Shown in pieces: positions 17,721 to 27,925 of a stretch of DNA of 64,000 bases. A model generated the notes under the pieces. That model saw nothing but the letters and a program-made list of their open reading frames with translations. It made no database searches and had not been told where the DNA came from. A program made the translations under genes and the position numbers. Location: the NCBI GenBank assembly GCA_964619265.1, contig CAZUCE010000012.1, positions 1 through 64,000 on the forward strand, in the 5' to 3' direction. The number at the start of each line of letters is the position of its first letter. Position 1 is the first letter of the stretch. The stretch comes from CAZUCE01 sp964619265. Its GTDB lineage: Bacteria > Planctomycetota > UBA1135 > GCA-002686595.

Positions 17721-18677
17721 CTAGAGGGGCAACAGCCGGACCAGATGATCCCAAGCCAGGAGGGCGAATCCAATCCCGATTCCTAAGTAGGGCCCGAATG
17801 GCAGGTAACGACCCGCGATCCGCCCAACTGCAAGGGCCTTTCCGAGGGGCCGCTTGCCCCCGCGGGCCCGCGCCCGCTGCCTCACCAGGCAGGTGAAGCG
17901 CACCAAATTGACCAGCCCGGCCACCGAAGCCACGCACGAACCGATCGCCAGGGCCGCCAGGGCCCCGCCGGGGCCGACGAACCCACCGCCGGCGGCCAGC
18001 AGCTTCACGTCCCCAAAACCCATGGCGTCGCGCCCGTAAACCAGCTTGCCGATCCAGCCGATTCCGATCAGGACACCACCCCCCACCGCGAGCCCAGCCA
18101 AAGAGCCGACCAGCGCGCCGATCCGGTCCACCTGGGGTCCATCGCTGAGCATCTGCGCCACAGAGGTGTCCCGATGGAGCTGTGGCACGATCACGGACAG
18201 AACCGGAGCCGCCCACATCCCCCCGATCGAGATTTCATCGGGGATCTCAAAGCGATCGAAGTCCACGAAGGTCGCCACCACCAATCCGGCCAGCACTAGC
18301 CAAGCGATCAGCAACAGTCCGAGCTGACCGTCCGGGGTCGCCCGGTAGGCGAGCAGAAACAGCGCGCCGGTCAGGAGTTCGACCAGAGGGTAACGAGGGG
18401 AGATCGGTACCTGGCACCAGCGACAGCGCCCACGCTGGAGAATCCACGATAACACCGGCAGATTCTCGCTCCAGCTGAGCTGATGCCCACACTTGGGGCA
18501 CATCGAGCGCTTGGGACTCGAAAGCGTGAGGTGTGGTTCTGGCAAACGGTAAATCGCCGCGTTTAGGAACGAACCGATCAACAGTCCGAACACGACGGCA
18601 AAGATCGACTCCACGGAGGCCGGCATGCCGAGCACCGCGGCTAAGACCGGAACAGCTACAAAGGCGAACGAAATCAC
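17721..18677 (-). CDS. pilD: Prepilin peptidase/N-methyltransferase (A24)
   Basis: A 318-residue multi-spanning membrane aspartyl protease. The N-terminal part has GSFLNAAIYRLP and the zinc-binding CPKC...CRWC pair, which marks the bifunctional enzymes that also N-methylate pilins. The two catalytic aspartates lie in DFDRFEIPDE and in GFGDVKLL. It processes the FTLIEL/FTIAEL prepilins encoded nearby. The GTG start overlaps the stop of the upstream lipoprotein gene by four bases (GTGA), so they form one transcription unit. Confidence 0.95.
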   Translation of the reverse strand: MISFAFVAVPVLAAVLGMPASVESIFAVVFGLLIGSFLNAAIYRLPEPHLTLSSPKRSMCPKCGHQLSWSENLPVLSWILQRGRCRWCQVPISPRYPLVELLTGALFLLAYRATPDGQLGLLLIAWLVLAGLVVATFVDFDRFEIPDEISIGGMWAAPVLSVIVPQLHRDTSVAQMLSDGPQVDRIGALVGSLAGLAVGGGVLIGIGWIGKLVYGRDAMGFGDVKLLAAGGGFVGPGGALAALAIGSCVASVAGLVNLVRFTCLVRQRARARGGKRPLGKALAVGRIAGRYLPFGPYLGIGIGFALLAWDHLVRLLPL

Positions 18678-20653
18678 CGCCCGCCCTCCCCGAAGCCAGT
18701 ACCAACCCGTTCCGGCGAGTTGGCTCGCTGGGCTTGAAAGCGCAGGGCGTCGACGCGGGGCAGCTGGAATCCGGTAGCGCGCTTGTCGTGGGCAGCAGGC
18801 ATGTCGAGGTCGATACGGAAACTGAGCGCGGAAGCGTCGAACAGCAGTGAAGGGTCATCGACCGGACCGACTCTCTGGCGCGAGCCGTCGAGCCCGGTGC
18901 TCTCGCCGGTGAACCGCACCCCTGCCCGGCCATCCCCCGCGAGCTGGAGAAGCTCGGCGGGCCCAAAGGGGCCGGAAAGCGGCAGCGGCCGAGACAAGAT
19001 GGACCAACGCAGCGGACGGCGGAGCGGGTTGCTCGCCGGATGGGACAACTCGAACGGCAGCTTCTCGGCGGGCGGCAGGCTGCGCTGACCCCGCCGCGGC
19101 TCCGTTGTCCAAATCTCGCTGGCCACCACTTGGCCAGAGATCCTCACCCATCCACCGGCCACCAGCAGCAAAGGCCCATCCACGAAGATCTCTCCCGAAA
19201 CGGTCAGATCGCCCCCGGCCACCAGCACAGTCCACGGCTGCCCGGACAGCTCGGCCGCCTCCAAAACATCCAGCCAGCTCGACGTGGCTCGGCCCTCGAG
19301 CTGACCGGCGAATTCGGGCACCGGCATGATCTCCTGGTCGAGTGCGGCCTGACGCAGACGCAGGATCCAGTCCTCAGCCGATTCTTCGGGTTGAATCGCT
19401 GTCGGACCCACGCGGACCCGGCGGGTCAGGCGCCCCTCGACCCGCAAGGCGCCCTGACTCGAAACGCGCACAAGCCCGTCGCCTTCAAGCTGGCAAACAG
19501 CCTCCGCGCCCAGCCGCAGTTCGGTGGCCTCGGTAACGGCCTTGGACCAAGTTCCGTCCGGCAACTCCACAGGCCCATCTCCGCCGAGCCCCGCCGAAGC
19601 CGGGTAACGCGCCGTAAGCAACCCGTCTCCGACCCACAAAGCCGTCCCGTCCGCATCGGGCGGAGTTGCCTCCGACAGGTCGCGTTGCTGAACGAAGTCG
19701 ATCTCGACCCATCGCGAACTCGACACATCGCGCCCGCCGGTATTCGGCCGAGTCACCGTCAGGTAGGCCCCGTCGACCGGTGTCGAACCAAAGCCCGCCG
19801 GGACCGGATGCCCACCGAGCTCGAGCAAGCTGGTGGGAGTTTGGCGGCACACCAGGAGGTACTCCCCCTCTTCCAGGACGCGACGCGGTGAATCGATGCC
19901 ACCTTCCAGGGGCCACAGCTCGACCACTGCTCCTTCGCGAGTGTTCTCCCGCAACTGAGCTCTCAGCTCGAGAATCAAAAGTCCCGTTCGAGCTCCCGGA
20001 TCCGGATCGTCGGCCCGTTCCTGATCGCCGCGCGGAGCGTTGAATTGATAGAGCCCAAAGTCAGCCCCTTGCACCGATCGCGGATCGAGCGGTTCGTAGG
20101 CGTTCATCAGGATCGGACGGTCCGCCTCGAACATCGCACGCTCGATCGTGAGCGGATAAGGCGGGCCGAAAAATTCGTCGACAAACAAGGCGCCGCCGCC
20201 CTCTTCCTCAACCGTGCGGAAAGTAAAGCGCAACGTCTTCGCGAGCGGCTCACCTCTACGCGTGCGCAGACCGTCAAGACGCGGAAACCCAAGCAGCGTC
20301 ACCGAGTAGGTGCGCCCAGGAGCGAATCCCGAGTCCTCGAGTTCGGGCGACCGCGGCAGGTCGGGCATGAACGAAAGACTTCGCCGATCCGAGCTCCAGG
20401 TCCCCGAGACCCGCGTCCCCGCCGCATCCACCACCTGAGCCGAACCCGGGTGAATCGACGTGGGATCCAGTGGTTCGGAAAACCGGAAGTCGAGCGTCTC
20501 GTTCAGAAACACCCGATCGGCCCGGCCCTGGGCAAAGGACACCAGCTCGAGTGCCCGCGGAGCCTTCGAAGGCTTGCAACCGGCCAACCACCCGCCCGCG
20601 AGGATCAACAGAACCCAAGCGAGCAGAACTGGGCATCGAGTGCGGGGCGCCAT
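18674..20653 (-). CDS. Large lipoprotein with Ig-like N-terminus, same family as the giant lipoproteins
   Basis: I start at ATG 20653, giving 659 residues with a signal peptide and lipobox LAGC (Cys26); the frame extends 31 residues upstream without a signal. The N-terminal Ig-like (SbsA/Big_5) domain reads LDFRFSEPLDPTSIHPGSAQ, with the matching PGRTYSVTLLGFP segment. The second half has beta-strand repeats such as LVAGGDLTVSGEIFVDGPLLL that match the giant paralogues, but the long glycine runs are missing. It is coupled to the prepilin peptidase gene by a GTGA overlap, linking this lipoprotein family to the pilus/secretion system (inference). Confidence 0.8.
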   Translation of the reverse strand: MAPRTRCPVLLAWVLLILAGGWLAGCKPSKAPRALELVSFAQGRADRVFLNETLDFRFSEPLDPTSIHPGSAQVVDAAGTRVSGTWSSDRRSLSFMPDLPRSPELEDSGFAPGRTYSVTLLGFPRLDGLRTRRGEPLAKTLRFTFRTVEEEGGGALFVDEFFGPPYPLTIERAMFEADRPILMNAYEPLDPRSVQGADFGLYQFNAPRGDQERADDPDPGARTGLLILELRAQLRENTREGAVVELWPLEGGIDSPRRVLEEGEYLLVCRQTPTSLLELGGHPVPAGFGSTPVDGAYLTVTRPNTGGRDVSSSRWVEIDFVQQRDLSEATPPDADGTALWVGDGLLTARYPASAGLGGDGPVELPDGTWSKAVTEATELRLGAEAVCQLEGDGLVRVSSQGALRVEGRLTRRVRVGPTAIQPEESAEDWILRLRQAALDQEIMPVPEFAGQLEGRATSSWLDVLEAAELSGQPWTVLVAGGDLTVSGEIFVDGPLLLVAGGWVRISGQVVASEIWTTEPRRGQRSLPPAEKLPFELSHPASNPLRRPLRWSILSRPLPLSGPFGPAELLQLAGDGRAGVRFTGESTGLDGSRQRVGPVDDPSLLFDASALSFRIDLDMPAAHDKRATGFQLPRVDALRFQAQRANSPERVGTGFGEGGR

Positions 20654-20759
20654 GGCCCAGGAGTTTAGTGCCCCGGAGCTCCTCAACCTTGCTCGCCCCG
20701 AGCGCCGACGTCCGAATCGAGACGGCCGGTCGCTGCCCAGCCCCATCCGGATTCAAACC

Positions 20760-20796
20760 AAGCCGCCCCGGCCGGGGAGTCCGGCCGGGGCGGCTT
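20760..20796 (-). terminator. Terminator after the 20832-24182 lipoprotein gene
   Basis: A perfect 16-bp stem (AAGCCGCCCCGGCCGG / CCGGCCGGGGCGGCTT) with a five-base loop lies 36 bases past the stop. No long U-run follows. Confidence 0.75.
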
Positions 20797-20831
20797 TAGG
20801 AGTCTGCCGGAGCGGCCTCGGCCGCTCGGAA

Positions 20832-23800
20832 TCAGAACTTCAAAACGAGGCGCGCGAAGTCAAGCACCGGACGCGGGTTGCTCACTTGCAACCCCGCTTC
20901 CTCGGCGTCCAAGTCGAACTCGATCTCCATTCGGACGTAATCGAGGATTCCAGCCGCAAGGCTGTTGTTGAACAACTGGATGTCCGAGGTGAACTCCGCA
21001 TCGCTCTGCTCGTTCTGCTGCGGGACCAGGATGTTGGTCGGATCCGGATTGCCATCCACGTCCGAGGCCACGCCCTGGAACCGGAACTTGACCGATGCGG
21101 AATCCGGCAGGAAGTCCGGAACGCCGTTGGTGAGCACGCGGAAGAAGCGCGGCACCAGATCGAAGTCGACGCCGGGATCCGTGAAGTTGACCAGGGTGCC
21201 CGTCGGGTCGCTCAGAACCAGCGAGAGCTCGCTCGTTTCCGAGTCGAAGGTTCCCTCGCTCACGTTGAACGTGACTACGTTGGATCCGCTCGACAGGCGC
21301 ATCCCGAACTGACGCAGTAGCTGAGTGTTGCGCAGGTAGATGTCGTTCGAGAAGGGCTCACTCACGTCCGTGAGAAGCTCCGAGGCGTCCACCGAGACCG
21401 TGTTGTTGATCGGGTCCACATCCAGCACCGTGCCTTCCAGAATCGCATCGAGTTCCGGGACCTGGTTGTTCGAGGTCAAGATACGACCGAAGTCCGGGTT
21501 CGAAATCATCTCGTCTTCATCATCGGGATCCGTGATGCTATCGGTCAGATTGACGCCCTGGAAGTTGAAGAACACCTGCTCAATTTCCGAGAGCGGGTTC
21601 AGACGCGCGCCACCCAAAGGCAAGAAGATGGTCCGTGCCCTGGAGACGGCCCCGAAGGTCGGAGCGCAGATCCAAGGGTTCGGGACCGCGAAATTGTTGA
21701 GCATGCCGACACCCGGAAGGATGTTGTCGGTCGAGCGTACGTGGACCTGGATGACCCCGCCGCTTCCAGCGCCGCCGGCGCCGATCAGAGGGTCCCCTTG
21801 GGCGTTCGTGTAAACGAAGTCCACACCCGGGCCACCGGGGCCACCGGCCGCAGAGAAGGCATCGAGCACGACTTCCTCGCCGCCCAATTGAGCCACCGCA
21901 ACCGGATCGGCGACCTCCAGGTCGGTGATGTCCAAGTTGCCCGCAGTCTGCAGGATGATGTGCCCACCGGAGCCAGCTCCACCAGAGCCAGCGATTCCAT
22001 TCAGGAAGTTGGAGCTCTCGCCGCGACCGCCGCGTCCGCCGTCGGAAACGACCCTAGCGTTCGGGCCGCTAAAGATGATGTCTCCCAGCGACAGAATCTG
22101 GAGCTGACCACCGCCGCCGCCACCGCCGGCACCGGAGAGCTCCTGGCCTAGATCGAAGGAGCCCGGCTGCGGGAAGGTATTCGAATTGGTCGAATCCCCT
22201 CCGCCACCGCCACCGCCACCAGCCCACGGCTGCTCCAGTTCGCCAGCAATCAGCTCGCCGCTCGAGTTGGTCAGCAGACCGAAGAAGTCGTTGTCAGGGT
22301 TGTTGTCCACAAAGGGCGACGGGCCAGGCAAGCCGCCGATAGCCGGCGTCGTATCGGTCAGCGCGCCGAACGCGTTGGCGGCGCCGTTGCCGCCCTGAAC
22401 TCCCGCAATGTCGTTGCCCGTGGCGTCGACCGTCGCAAAGGTGCCCCCACCGCCGCCCGCTGCGGTCCGGGCCAAGGCGTTGTTCGTCATCAAGTAAGCG
22501 GTCTCGCCTCCTTGGCCCCCGCCGGCCGGAGCACTGAACGCTCCAAATCCGGTTCCGCCTTGCGGCGTAGAAGTATTCGTGATTTGTGACGCTCCGCCAC
22601 CGCCACCGCCACCGCAGGTGGGCTGGGCACCGGGCTTAGCAATGTTGGGCGAAAGGAGCTGGTTCGTGTCGGGACCCGCGGCTCCGCTCACATCGATCGA
22701 GCCGAGAATCTCGACCGTTCCGGTCGCGAAGATCCGCAACGGATTCGGTCCGGAAGCACGCAAGACGGCATCGGCCGGAACCCGAAGGTTGCGAACCTGA
22801 AGCACGCCACCGAGGACGTTGACCGAACTGGTCAATTGGAAGCCGGGGCCTCCGGTAATTTGCTGGAAGGAGGTGTTGAACGGGAAGGTCGAGCCGCCGG
22901 GAACCTCCCAGTCGAAGACTCCGCCTTCACCGCCGGTTCCCTCGAAATCGAACGCTGCACGCAGTTGTCCGTTCTCCCAAACGGCTACCGGCTCAACGAA
23001 GTCGGGCACAACCTGCTCGAAGGAACCGACTTGGCCGGCCGGCACGTTGAACGGCAGGAAGATCTCGTCACCGAGGGCTCCCCCATCGTTGAAGATCGGG
23101 TTGTTCGTGGAGCTCGTTCGGAATCTAGCGAAGTTGTTCAGAACGAGAGCACCGGGGGTTCCGATCAGATCCTCGAAGGCATTCGAGATCTGCACGCGAA
23201 ACGAGGCCCCCTGCGGGAGGATGCCGATCGGACGAATGAGAATCTGGGCTCCGGTCGAGGTGCAGTTCGCCTCAAGCGAAACCTGGCTCGGGAGCGCCCT
23301 CCAGATTTCCGTGCTCTGACCCTCGTTTTCTAGGAATTGAAGCTGGACTCGCTCGGCGTTCACGTTGTCCGCGCTCGGATTGACCGGCTGGTCAAACTCG
23401 ATCAAGACCGATACGTCTTGGCCGTTTCCACTGAAAAGGTTGATCGGCACGCCAGGGATTTCGACCGGCGTTCCGTCCAACCCAATCAGGAAGTCAAACT
23501 CGTTCTCGATCAACTCACCGGTTTCGGCGTCCTCTTCGCTGAAGACCACTCGGCTGCTAACCGCTGCGGTCCCAGCGCCGTTCTGAACGAGCGGCGTCGC
23601 CGACCCATTGGGAACCACGTCGAAGAAGATCGTCGAGGGTTCGGTGCCGGCTGGCGTTTGGAACACCCGTTGCTGGCTTAGGCTCAAGACCTCCCCACTC
23701 ACCGATCGGATCGCAATGCCCGCGCTCGCGTCCGCACCGACAACCGATAGCTGGTAGGTGACCGATCCGGGCTCCAGACCGGCGTCGGAGAGATCAGGCT

Positions 23801-24182
23801 CCACCGGGCAACGGGGCTGGAACACGATAACTTCGGGGATCAGCTCACCGAACTCGTCGGTCTGGACTCGAAACTCACCCAGCGCCGGCTGACCGTTGAG
23901 AGTCTGTACCGAGATCGAACTGAAGCTGACCGTGCTGAAGTCCACCGCCTGGTTGAACGTCATTTCGATCGGACGGTTGATCCTCCAGGTGGCGCCGTTG
24001 GTCAGCGTTCCCCCTTCGTCCGTTCCGAACTGCACTAGGTTGAATCCGCCCGGTCCCAAATCTCCACCCGGACCGGTGTTCGAATTTCCGTTCCCGTCGC
24101 TGCCGCAAGCGGGGAGCAAGGCAGCCGCGCAAAGAACCAGGCCTAGGCGAGCCGGAAGTAAGAGCTGGTGTTCGTAGTGCAT
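20832..24182 (-). CDS. Giant surface lipoprotein, Ig-like and polyglycine-rich
   Basis: A 1116-residue exported protein with lipobox LPAC (Cys26) followed by a Gly/Asn linker. The N-terminal half contains Ig-like (Big_5) repeats (RPIEMTFNQAVDFSTVSFSS; VLIEFDQPVNPSADNVNAER). The middle is beta-rich with the ILGSIDVSGAAG motif, then runs of up to nine glycines separated by Ser/Thr/Asn segments. The C-terminus has VRMEIEFDLDA, matching RAQILFDHDA of the 4180-7359 paralogue. No catalytic residues stand out. A surface or adhesin role is inference. Confidence 0.85.
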   Translation of the reverse strand: MHYEHQLLLPARLGLVLCAAALLPACGSDGNGNSNTGPGGDLGPGGFNLVQFGTDEGGTLTNGATWRINRPIEMTFNQAVDFSTVSFSSISVQTLNGQPALGEFRVQTDEFGELIPEVIVFQPRCPVEPDLSDAGLEPGSVTYQLSVVGADASAGIAIRSVSGEVLSLSQQRVFQTPAGTEPSTIFFDVVPNGSATPLVQNGAGTAAVSSRVVFSEEDAETGELIENEFDFLIGLDGTPVEIPGVPINLFSGNGQDVSVLIEFDQPVNPSADNVNAERVQLQFLENEGQSTEIWRALPSQVSLEANCTSTGAQILIRPIGILPQGASFRVQISNAFEDLIGTPGALVLNNFARFRTSSTNNPIFNDGGALGDEIFLPFNVPAGQVGSFEQVVPDFVEPVAVWENGQLRAAFDFEGTGGEGGVFDWEVPGGSTFPFNTSFQQITGGPGFQLTSSVNVLGGVLQVRNLRVPADAVLRASGPNPLRIFATGTVEILGSIDVSGAAGPDTNQLLSPNIAKPGAQPTCGGGGGGGASQITNTSTPQGGTGFGAFSAPAGGGQGGETAYLMTNNALARTAAGGGGGTFATVDATGNDIAGVQGGNGAANAFGALTDTTPAIGGLPGPSPFVDNNPDNDFFGLLTNSSGELIAGELEQPWAGGGGGGGGDSTNSNTFPQPGSFDLGQELSGAGGGGGGGQLQILSLGDIIFSGPNARVVSDGGRGGRGESSNFLNGIAGSGGAGSGGHIILQTAGNLDITDLEVADPVAVAQLGGEEVVLDAFSAAGGPGGPGVDFVYTNAQGDPLIGAGGAGSGGVIQVHVRSTDNILPGVGMLNNFAVPNPWICAPTFGAVSRARTIFLPLGGARLNPLSEIEQVFFNFQGVNLTDSITDPDDEDEMISNPDFGRILTSNNQVPELDAILEGTVLDVDPINNTVSVDASELLTDVSEPFSNDIYLRNTQLLRQFGMRLSSGSNVVTFNVSEGTFDSETSELSLVLSDPTGTLVNFTDPGVDFDLVPRFFRVLTNGVPDFLPDSASVKFRFQGVASDVDGNPDPTNILVPQQNEQSDAEFTSDIQLFNNSLAAGILDYVRMEIEFDLDAEEAGLQVSNPRPVLDFARLVLKF

Positions 24183-24303
24183 GGAGTTTGGTGCTAGCGC
24201 TCGCCGCGACGTGCAGCGAAGGAGCTGAGGGAGTGAGATTGCCGAATCGAGCGGCGTGGATTAGCTCGCAGGCCCGGCGGCCGGCGAGTTCGGGCCAAGC
24301 GGA

Positions 24304-27300
24304 TTAGTTGCGGTAAGCGACGCCCAGCGCCGAGAGGCGCGGGGTCAACAGAGTTTCGGTATTGCCGATGAAGGACATCCGAACCTGGGCCCAGGGCAAG
24401 TTGTCAATGGAGTCGAGCGAGTCGCTCCATTCCGGCTGGGAGATGCTCAGGTCCATGGTGCCGGTGCTCGTCTCATCGATCGAGTTCCCGTACAGGTCCA
24501 AGTCGGCCGAATCGAGATAGCCCGCCGCCGGAGTTCCATTGTCGCCCCGGAAGGCGAATTCGATGCGGGTCCCCGTCGGCTGATCGATGGCATTCGGCTC
24601 TTGGACCAGCGCGGTGTAGTCGGGCGTCGAGGCGTTGGCGGAAATCATCGTCGTGTAGACACGGCTGATGCGAACCACAATGTCCATCTGACCGAGGTAA
24701 ACCGTCGGATCTCGGCCGGGCGTGGTGGCGCCGAGCGGAATGCCCAGCCCCGGGTTGCCGTTGAAGCCTCCGGTCGGAGCCGTCTCCGAGTCGGGGTTCT
24801 TGATCACGGGGTTGCCAGAGACGTTGAAGCCACCGGTAGAGAACGCCCTTGAGAACGGGCGCGGAGCCGACGTGGTCGAGATCGACACGTCGAAGTTGTT
24901 GAGCGAGACGGCTTCGCTGGGGAAGCAGTTGAATTCCATCAACAGCGGGAGACCGATCGACGGGATGCCGAGGTCACCGCCATTGTAGAGGTACGAGAAT
25001 TGATCGGTATCGTTCGGGTCAGCGTTCGCGTTGCCGAACACCAGAAATTGCTCCTGGGGGTGCGGAAGGCCGGGCACGACCGATTGCGTTCCCTGATTGT
25101 TCAAACCACCGCGGCTGGTGATGGCCGTATCGCGCCAGGTGTAGGTGCGTTGTTCGCCAGGGGCTGCGTTGACGTTCATGGGGTAGCGCAGCATCACCGT
25201 GCCAGTCTCTGACTGGAACACTCCGGTTTGAGCTACGAAGAAGCCGTCTTCGCGATCGTGGACCAGCATCGGGGGATTGTCCGTGTCCGCTAGAAAGTTC
25301 TCGGCGAACGAGGTGTTGTTCAGGAAACCCGACTGCTCGAAGATCGGAGTGAGGAACATCTTGCACAAGAACTCATCGTGCAAGCGATCGGAGTGCCCAA
25401 GACTCATCTCGAACAGCGGATAGAAGGTCTGAGTCACCGAGCCACCCAGCGGTGCGAGCGAAATCCCCTCGACGTCTAGGTTCATGAACGTGCCATCGCC
25501 GTAGCTGACCGTGTAGCCCACATCCGAGTAGCGCCACATGATGTGCATCTTGCTACCGAGGTTGGACAGCGGTGTTTGGAGTCCGGTCGCGATGGGCGTC
25601 ATCGGTCCGATCAACGTCGAGCTCCGGTCGGCTATCGCCGAGAAGCGCGAGACGTTACGCGGGAAGATCTCGCCGCGGTCCAGGTCGTAGAAGACCTGAC
25701 CGGCGAGGTCATTGCCATTGCTGTTGCCCGTGCCCGGAGCGCTCGGGACAAACTCGTCCGTGCTGTTGAAGGCAAGGGCCCAGCCACCGACTTCGTTGCT
25801 CGGCGCGCTCGGGTTAATGGCGAACTGAAACTGGGGCAAGGAAGCCGTCAGGAAGTTGCCGGCTAGATCGGTCAGCCCGACCAGATCGTCAGGGTCCGAG
25901 GAGAGCTCGACGAAGTAAGTCTCTGCCACCGGTGCGCCCGAATTGAACACGTGGTTGAATCCCACCACGGGCGACAGGCGGAAGGTCCGCAGGTCGGAGC
26001 TCGGCACAACGTTAGAGACCACGAATTCATCCACGGAAGCGACTTCAGGAGTCGTCGAGGCAACGAACGTATCGAACGGGCGAACCGCAGCGGGATCCAT
26101 CGGTTCGGAGAATTCGACCACGATCTGAGCGCCCGGCTGAACGCCAGCCGCAGGCGCCGAGGAGGGCTCGGGGGTGAACCGCACAAAGCACGCGGCGAGC
26201 GACGCAGGCAGAGTGTTGCGCCACGGCGTCCGGAACAGCCCCTGACTGAGCAAGACAGCGGGATTCAGAATCGGATCTAGTCCAGCCGGCAAGCTGATCC
26301 GAAGGCCGGAAACAATGCCCTGGGACGCGGCCGCCTGTTGGGTCACGTTGAAGGAGGTGTCACCGATCCGCAGCACGTCACCCACGACCGGTGCAATCGA
26401 GCATTCGGGCGTTGCGAAGGCGAAGTTCACCACGAAGTCGAGGCCCGGCTCACCGGCCGGATCTGCGACGGCGTTGGTCACGTTCACCGACTGAGACCCG
26501 ATGATCGTCGGAGGCAGGTTGTCGGCGAGGAACCCGTTCTCAGGGTCATCCTCGAAGCCGGAGCGCATGGCCCGCACGACCGGCCTGGTTCCAAGACTGC
26601 TGTCGACGGGGCCATTGTCTTCGAAGGAGAACGCTCGACCTCTCAGGTTGAGCATCAGGTCGAAGTTCCCGCCGCCCGGATCGATTTCGGTCGGAATCGC
26701 GATCGCCACATTTGCCTGGAGAGGATCGATGGATGCGGGCAGGCCCAGTCCGTTGAGTCCCAGCGGATTGTCCAGCAGCGCGAGCTCGTTCGAATCGATG
26801 GTGAAGTCCACGATCATGCGCGTGGAGAAGAACTCTCCCGTACCGGCGGCCAGGCCACCGTGGCTCGGGCTAAACAGCAAACGCGCTTCGAAGGCCTGTT
26901 CCGGCGGGTTGCCCACCAGAACCTGAAGGCTATCGTTCAAGGAAACCGTGTCCGGGTCGACCAAATCCGAGAAGCGCAGGACGAGTGCCGAGTTCCGGGC
27001 GATGAATGAGAACGGCGGCGTCTCGCCGATACCGGTTCCCTTCTCGAGCACCGGTCCAGCCGCGGCCTCAGCCTCGGCCACAAGCACGTCGAAAGCGTCG
27101 TTCGGCGCGTCGGTGTTCGCTCGCAGAACGGTCAACCGCGTGCGACCGGTCAGCGGACTCTCTTCCAGGCGCCAGCGGCCGAACTCCGTCAGCACGTTGT
27201 CGCCGATCACGAAGTCGGTGTAAACCTGCTCGGAGATACCGGTTTGGGGATCTTCTGCGAAGATGTCGACGAGACGACCCCAATACAACTCTTCGAGGAA

Positions 27301-27513
27301 CACGGCATCGCCGTCACCACCGAAGTGCTGATCCGCGATGTAAAAACCTGAGCCATCGGGCTTCAGAACGGAGTCTCCCACCGTGGCTTGCTCGACAACG
27401 GTCGAAACGGCCCCCGAGCCGCTGCCACAGGCGCTGAGAAGCGCCATCGAGACGACCCAGGGGAGAGCCCTGAGCCGGGAGGGAGAAGATAGATTCGCCT
27501 GGAAATCAAACAT
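24304..27513 (-). CDS. Giant lipoprotein of the same surface family, without polyglycine core
   Basis: Start at ATG 27513 gives 1069 residues with a signal peptide and lipobox LSAC (Cys29); the open frame reaches 27798 but lacks a signal there. Ig-like modules recur (SALVLRFSDLVDPDTVSLND; IVVEFSEPMDPAAVRPFDTF), the same Big_5 pattern as in the other family members. The glycine-run core is missing; instead there are long acidic, Asn/Asp-rich loops. The C-terminal part (PWAQVRMSFIGN) resembles the VRxxIxF ending of the paralogues. Function unknown. Confidence 0.8.
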   Translation of the reverse strand: MFDFQANLSSPSRLRALPWVVSMALLSACGSGSGAVSTVVEQATVGDSVLKPDGSGFYIADQHFGGDGDAVFLEELYWGRLVDIFAEDPQTGISEQVYTDFVIGDNVLTEFGRWRLEESPLTGRTRLTVLRANTDAPNDAFDVLVAEAEAAAGPVLEKGTGIGETPPFSFIARNSALVLRFSDLVDPDTVSLNDSLQVLVGNPPEQAFEARLLFSPSHGGLAAGTGEFFSTRMIVDFTIDSNELALLDNPLGLNGLGLPASIDPLQANVAIAIPTEIDPGGGNFDLMLNLRGRAFSFEDNGPVDSSLGTRPVVRAMRSGFEDDPENGFLADNLPPTIIGSQSVNVTNAVADPAGEPGLDFVVNFAFATPECSIAPVVGDVLRIGDTSFNVTQQAAASQGIVSGLRISLPAGLDPILNPAVLLSQGLFRTPWRNTLPASLAACFVRFTPEPSSAPAAGVQPGAQIVVEFSEPMDPAAVRPFDTFVASTTPEVASVDEFVVSNVVPSSDLRTFRLSPVVGFNHVFNSGAPVAETYFVELSSDPDDLVGLTDLAGNFLTASLPQFQFAINPSAPSNEVGGWALAFNSTDEFVPSAPGTGNSNGNDLAGQVFYDLDRGEIFPRNVSRFSAIADRSSTLIGPMTPIATGLQTPLSNLGSKMHIMWRYSDVGYTVSYGDGTFMNLDVEGISLAPLGGSVTQTFYPLFEMSLGHSDRLHDEFLCKMFLTPIFEQSGFLNNTSFAENFLADTDNPPMLVHDREDGFFVAQTGVFQSETGTVMLRYPMNVNAAPGEQRTYTWRDTAITSRGGLNNQGTQSVVPGLPHPQEQFLVFGNANADPNDTDQFSYLYNGGDLGIPSIGLPLLMEFNCFPSEAVSLNNFDVSISTTSAPRPFSRAFSTGGFNVSGNPVIKNPDSETAPTGGFNGNPGLGIPLGATTPGRDPTVYLGQMDIVVRISRVYTTMISANASTPDYTALVQEPNAIDQPTGTRIEFAFRGDNGTPAAGYLDSADLDLYGNSIDETSTGTMDLSISQPEWSDSLDSIDNLPWAQVRMSFIGNTETLLTPRLSALGVAYRN

Positions 27514-27925
27514 GGCGGGTCGAGTCGTGTCGGCCGGCCCGAAGGGACGGCGCAGAGAAGCCGGAAGCCGCCCCAAGAGGGCGAGGCTCGCCGAATTCGA
27601 AGGAGCTGACGATGAGGAATTCGGGGGGGGAACGCAGAGGTAGCCCAGCCGATACCGAACTGGAGCCCTGCCGCTGGGGATTCTCGCCCCGCCTGGAGGG
27701 CGGGTCAACGAATCGTGAAACTCTCCGCGAAGGACCGAAGTCCGCTTCCGTCGAAGGAGGAGCGCTTCACCAAGACTTGATATCAACTTCCGTACCAAGG
27801 GTTACGTCCCCTCAGGGAGCTGAAGGGGGCGGTCCGGGGCCAGCGGGGCCAGAGGCATCGAGCGACCTTCGCTCCGCAATCGTGCGTTCCCGCACAACTT
27901 GGGCCCCGGGCGACCCGTGAAAGCC
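27514..27925. other. Intergenic region between pyrB and the lipoprotein gene
   Basis: A 412-bp gap between two minus-strand genes. It must hold the terminator of pyrB and the promoter of the lipoprotein gene. I see only short GC-rich inverted repeats and no convincing promoter or gene. Confidence 0.4.
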
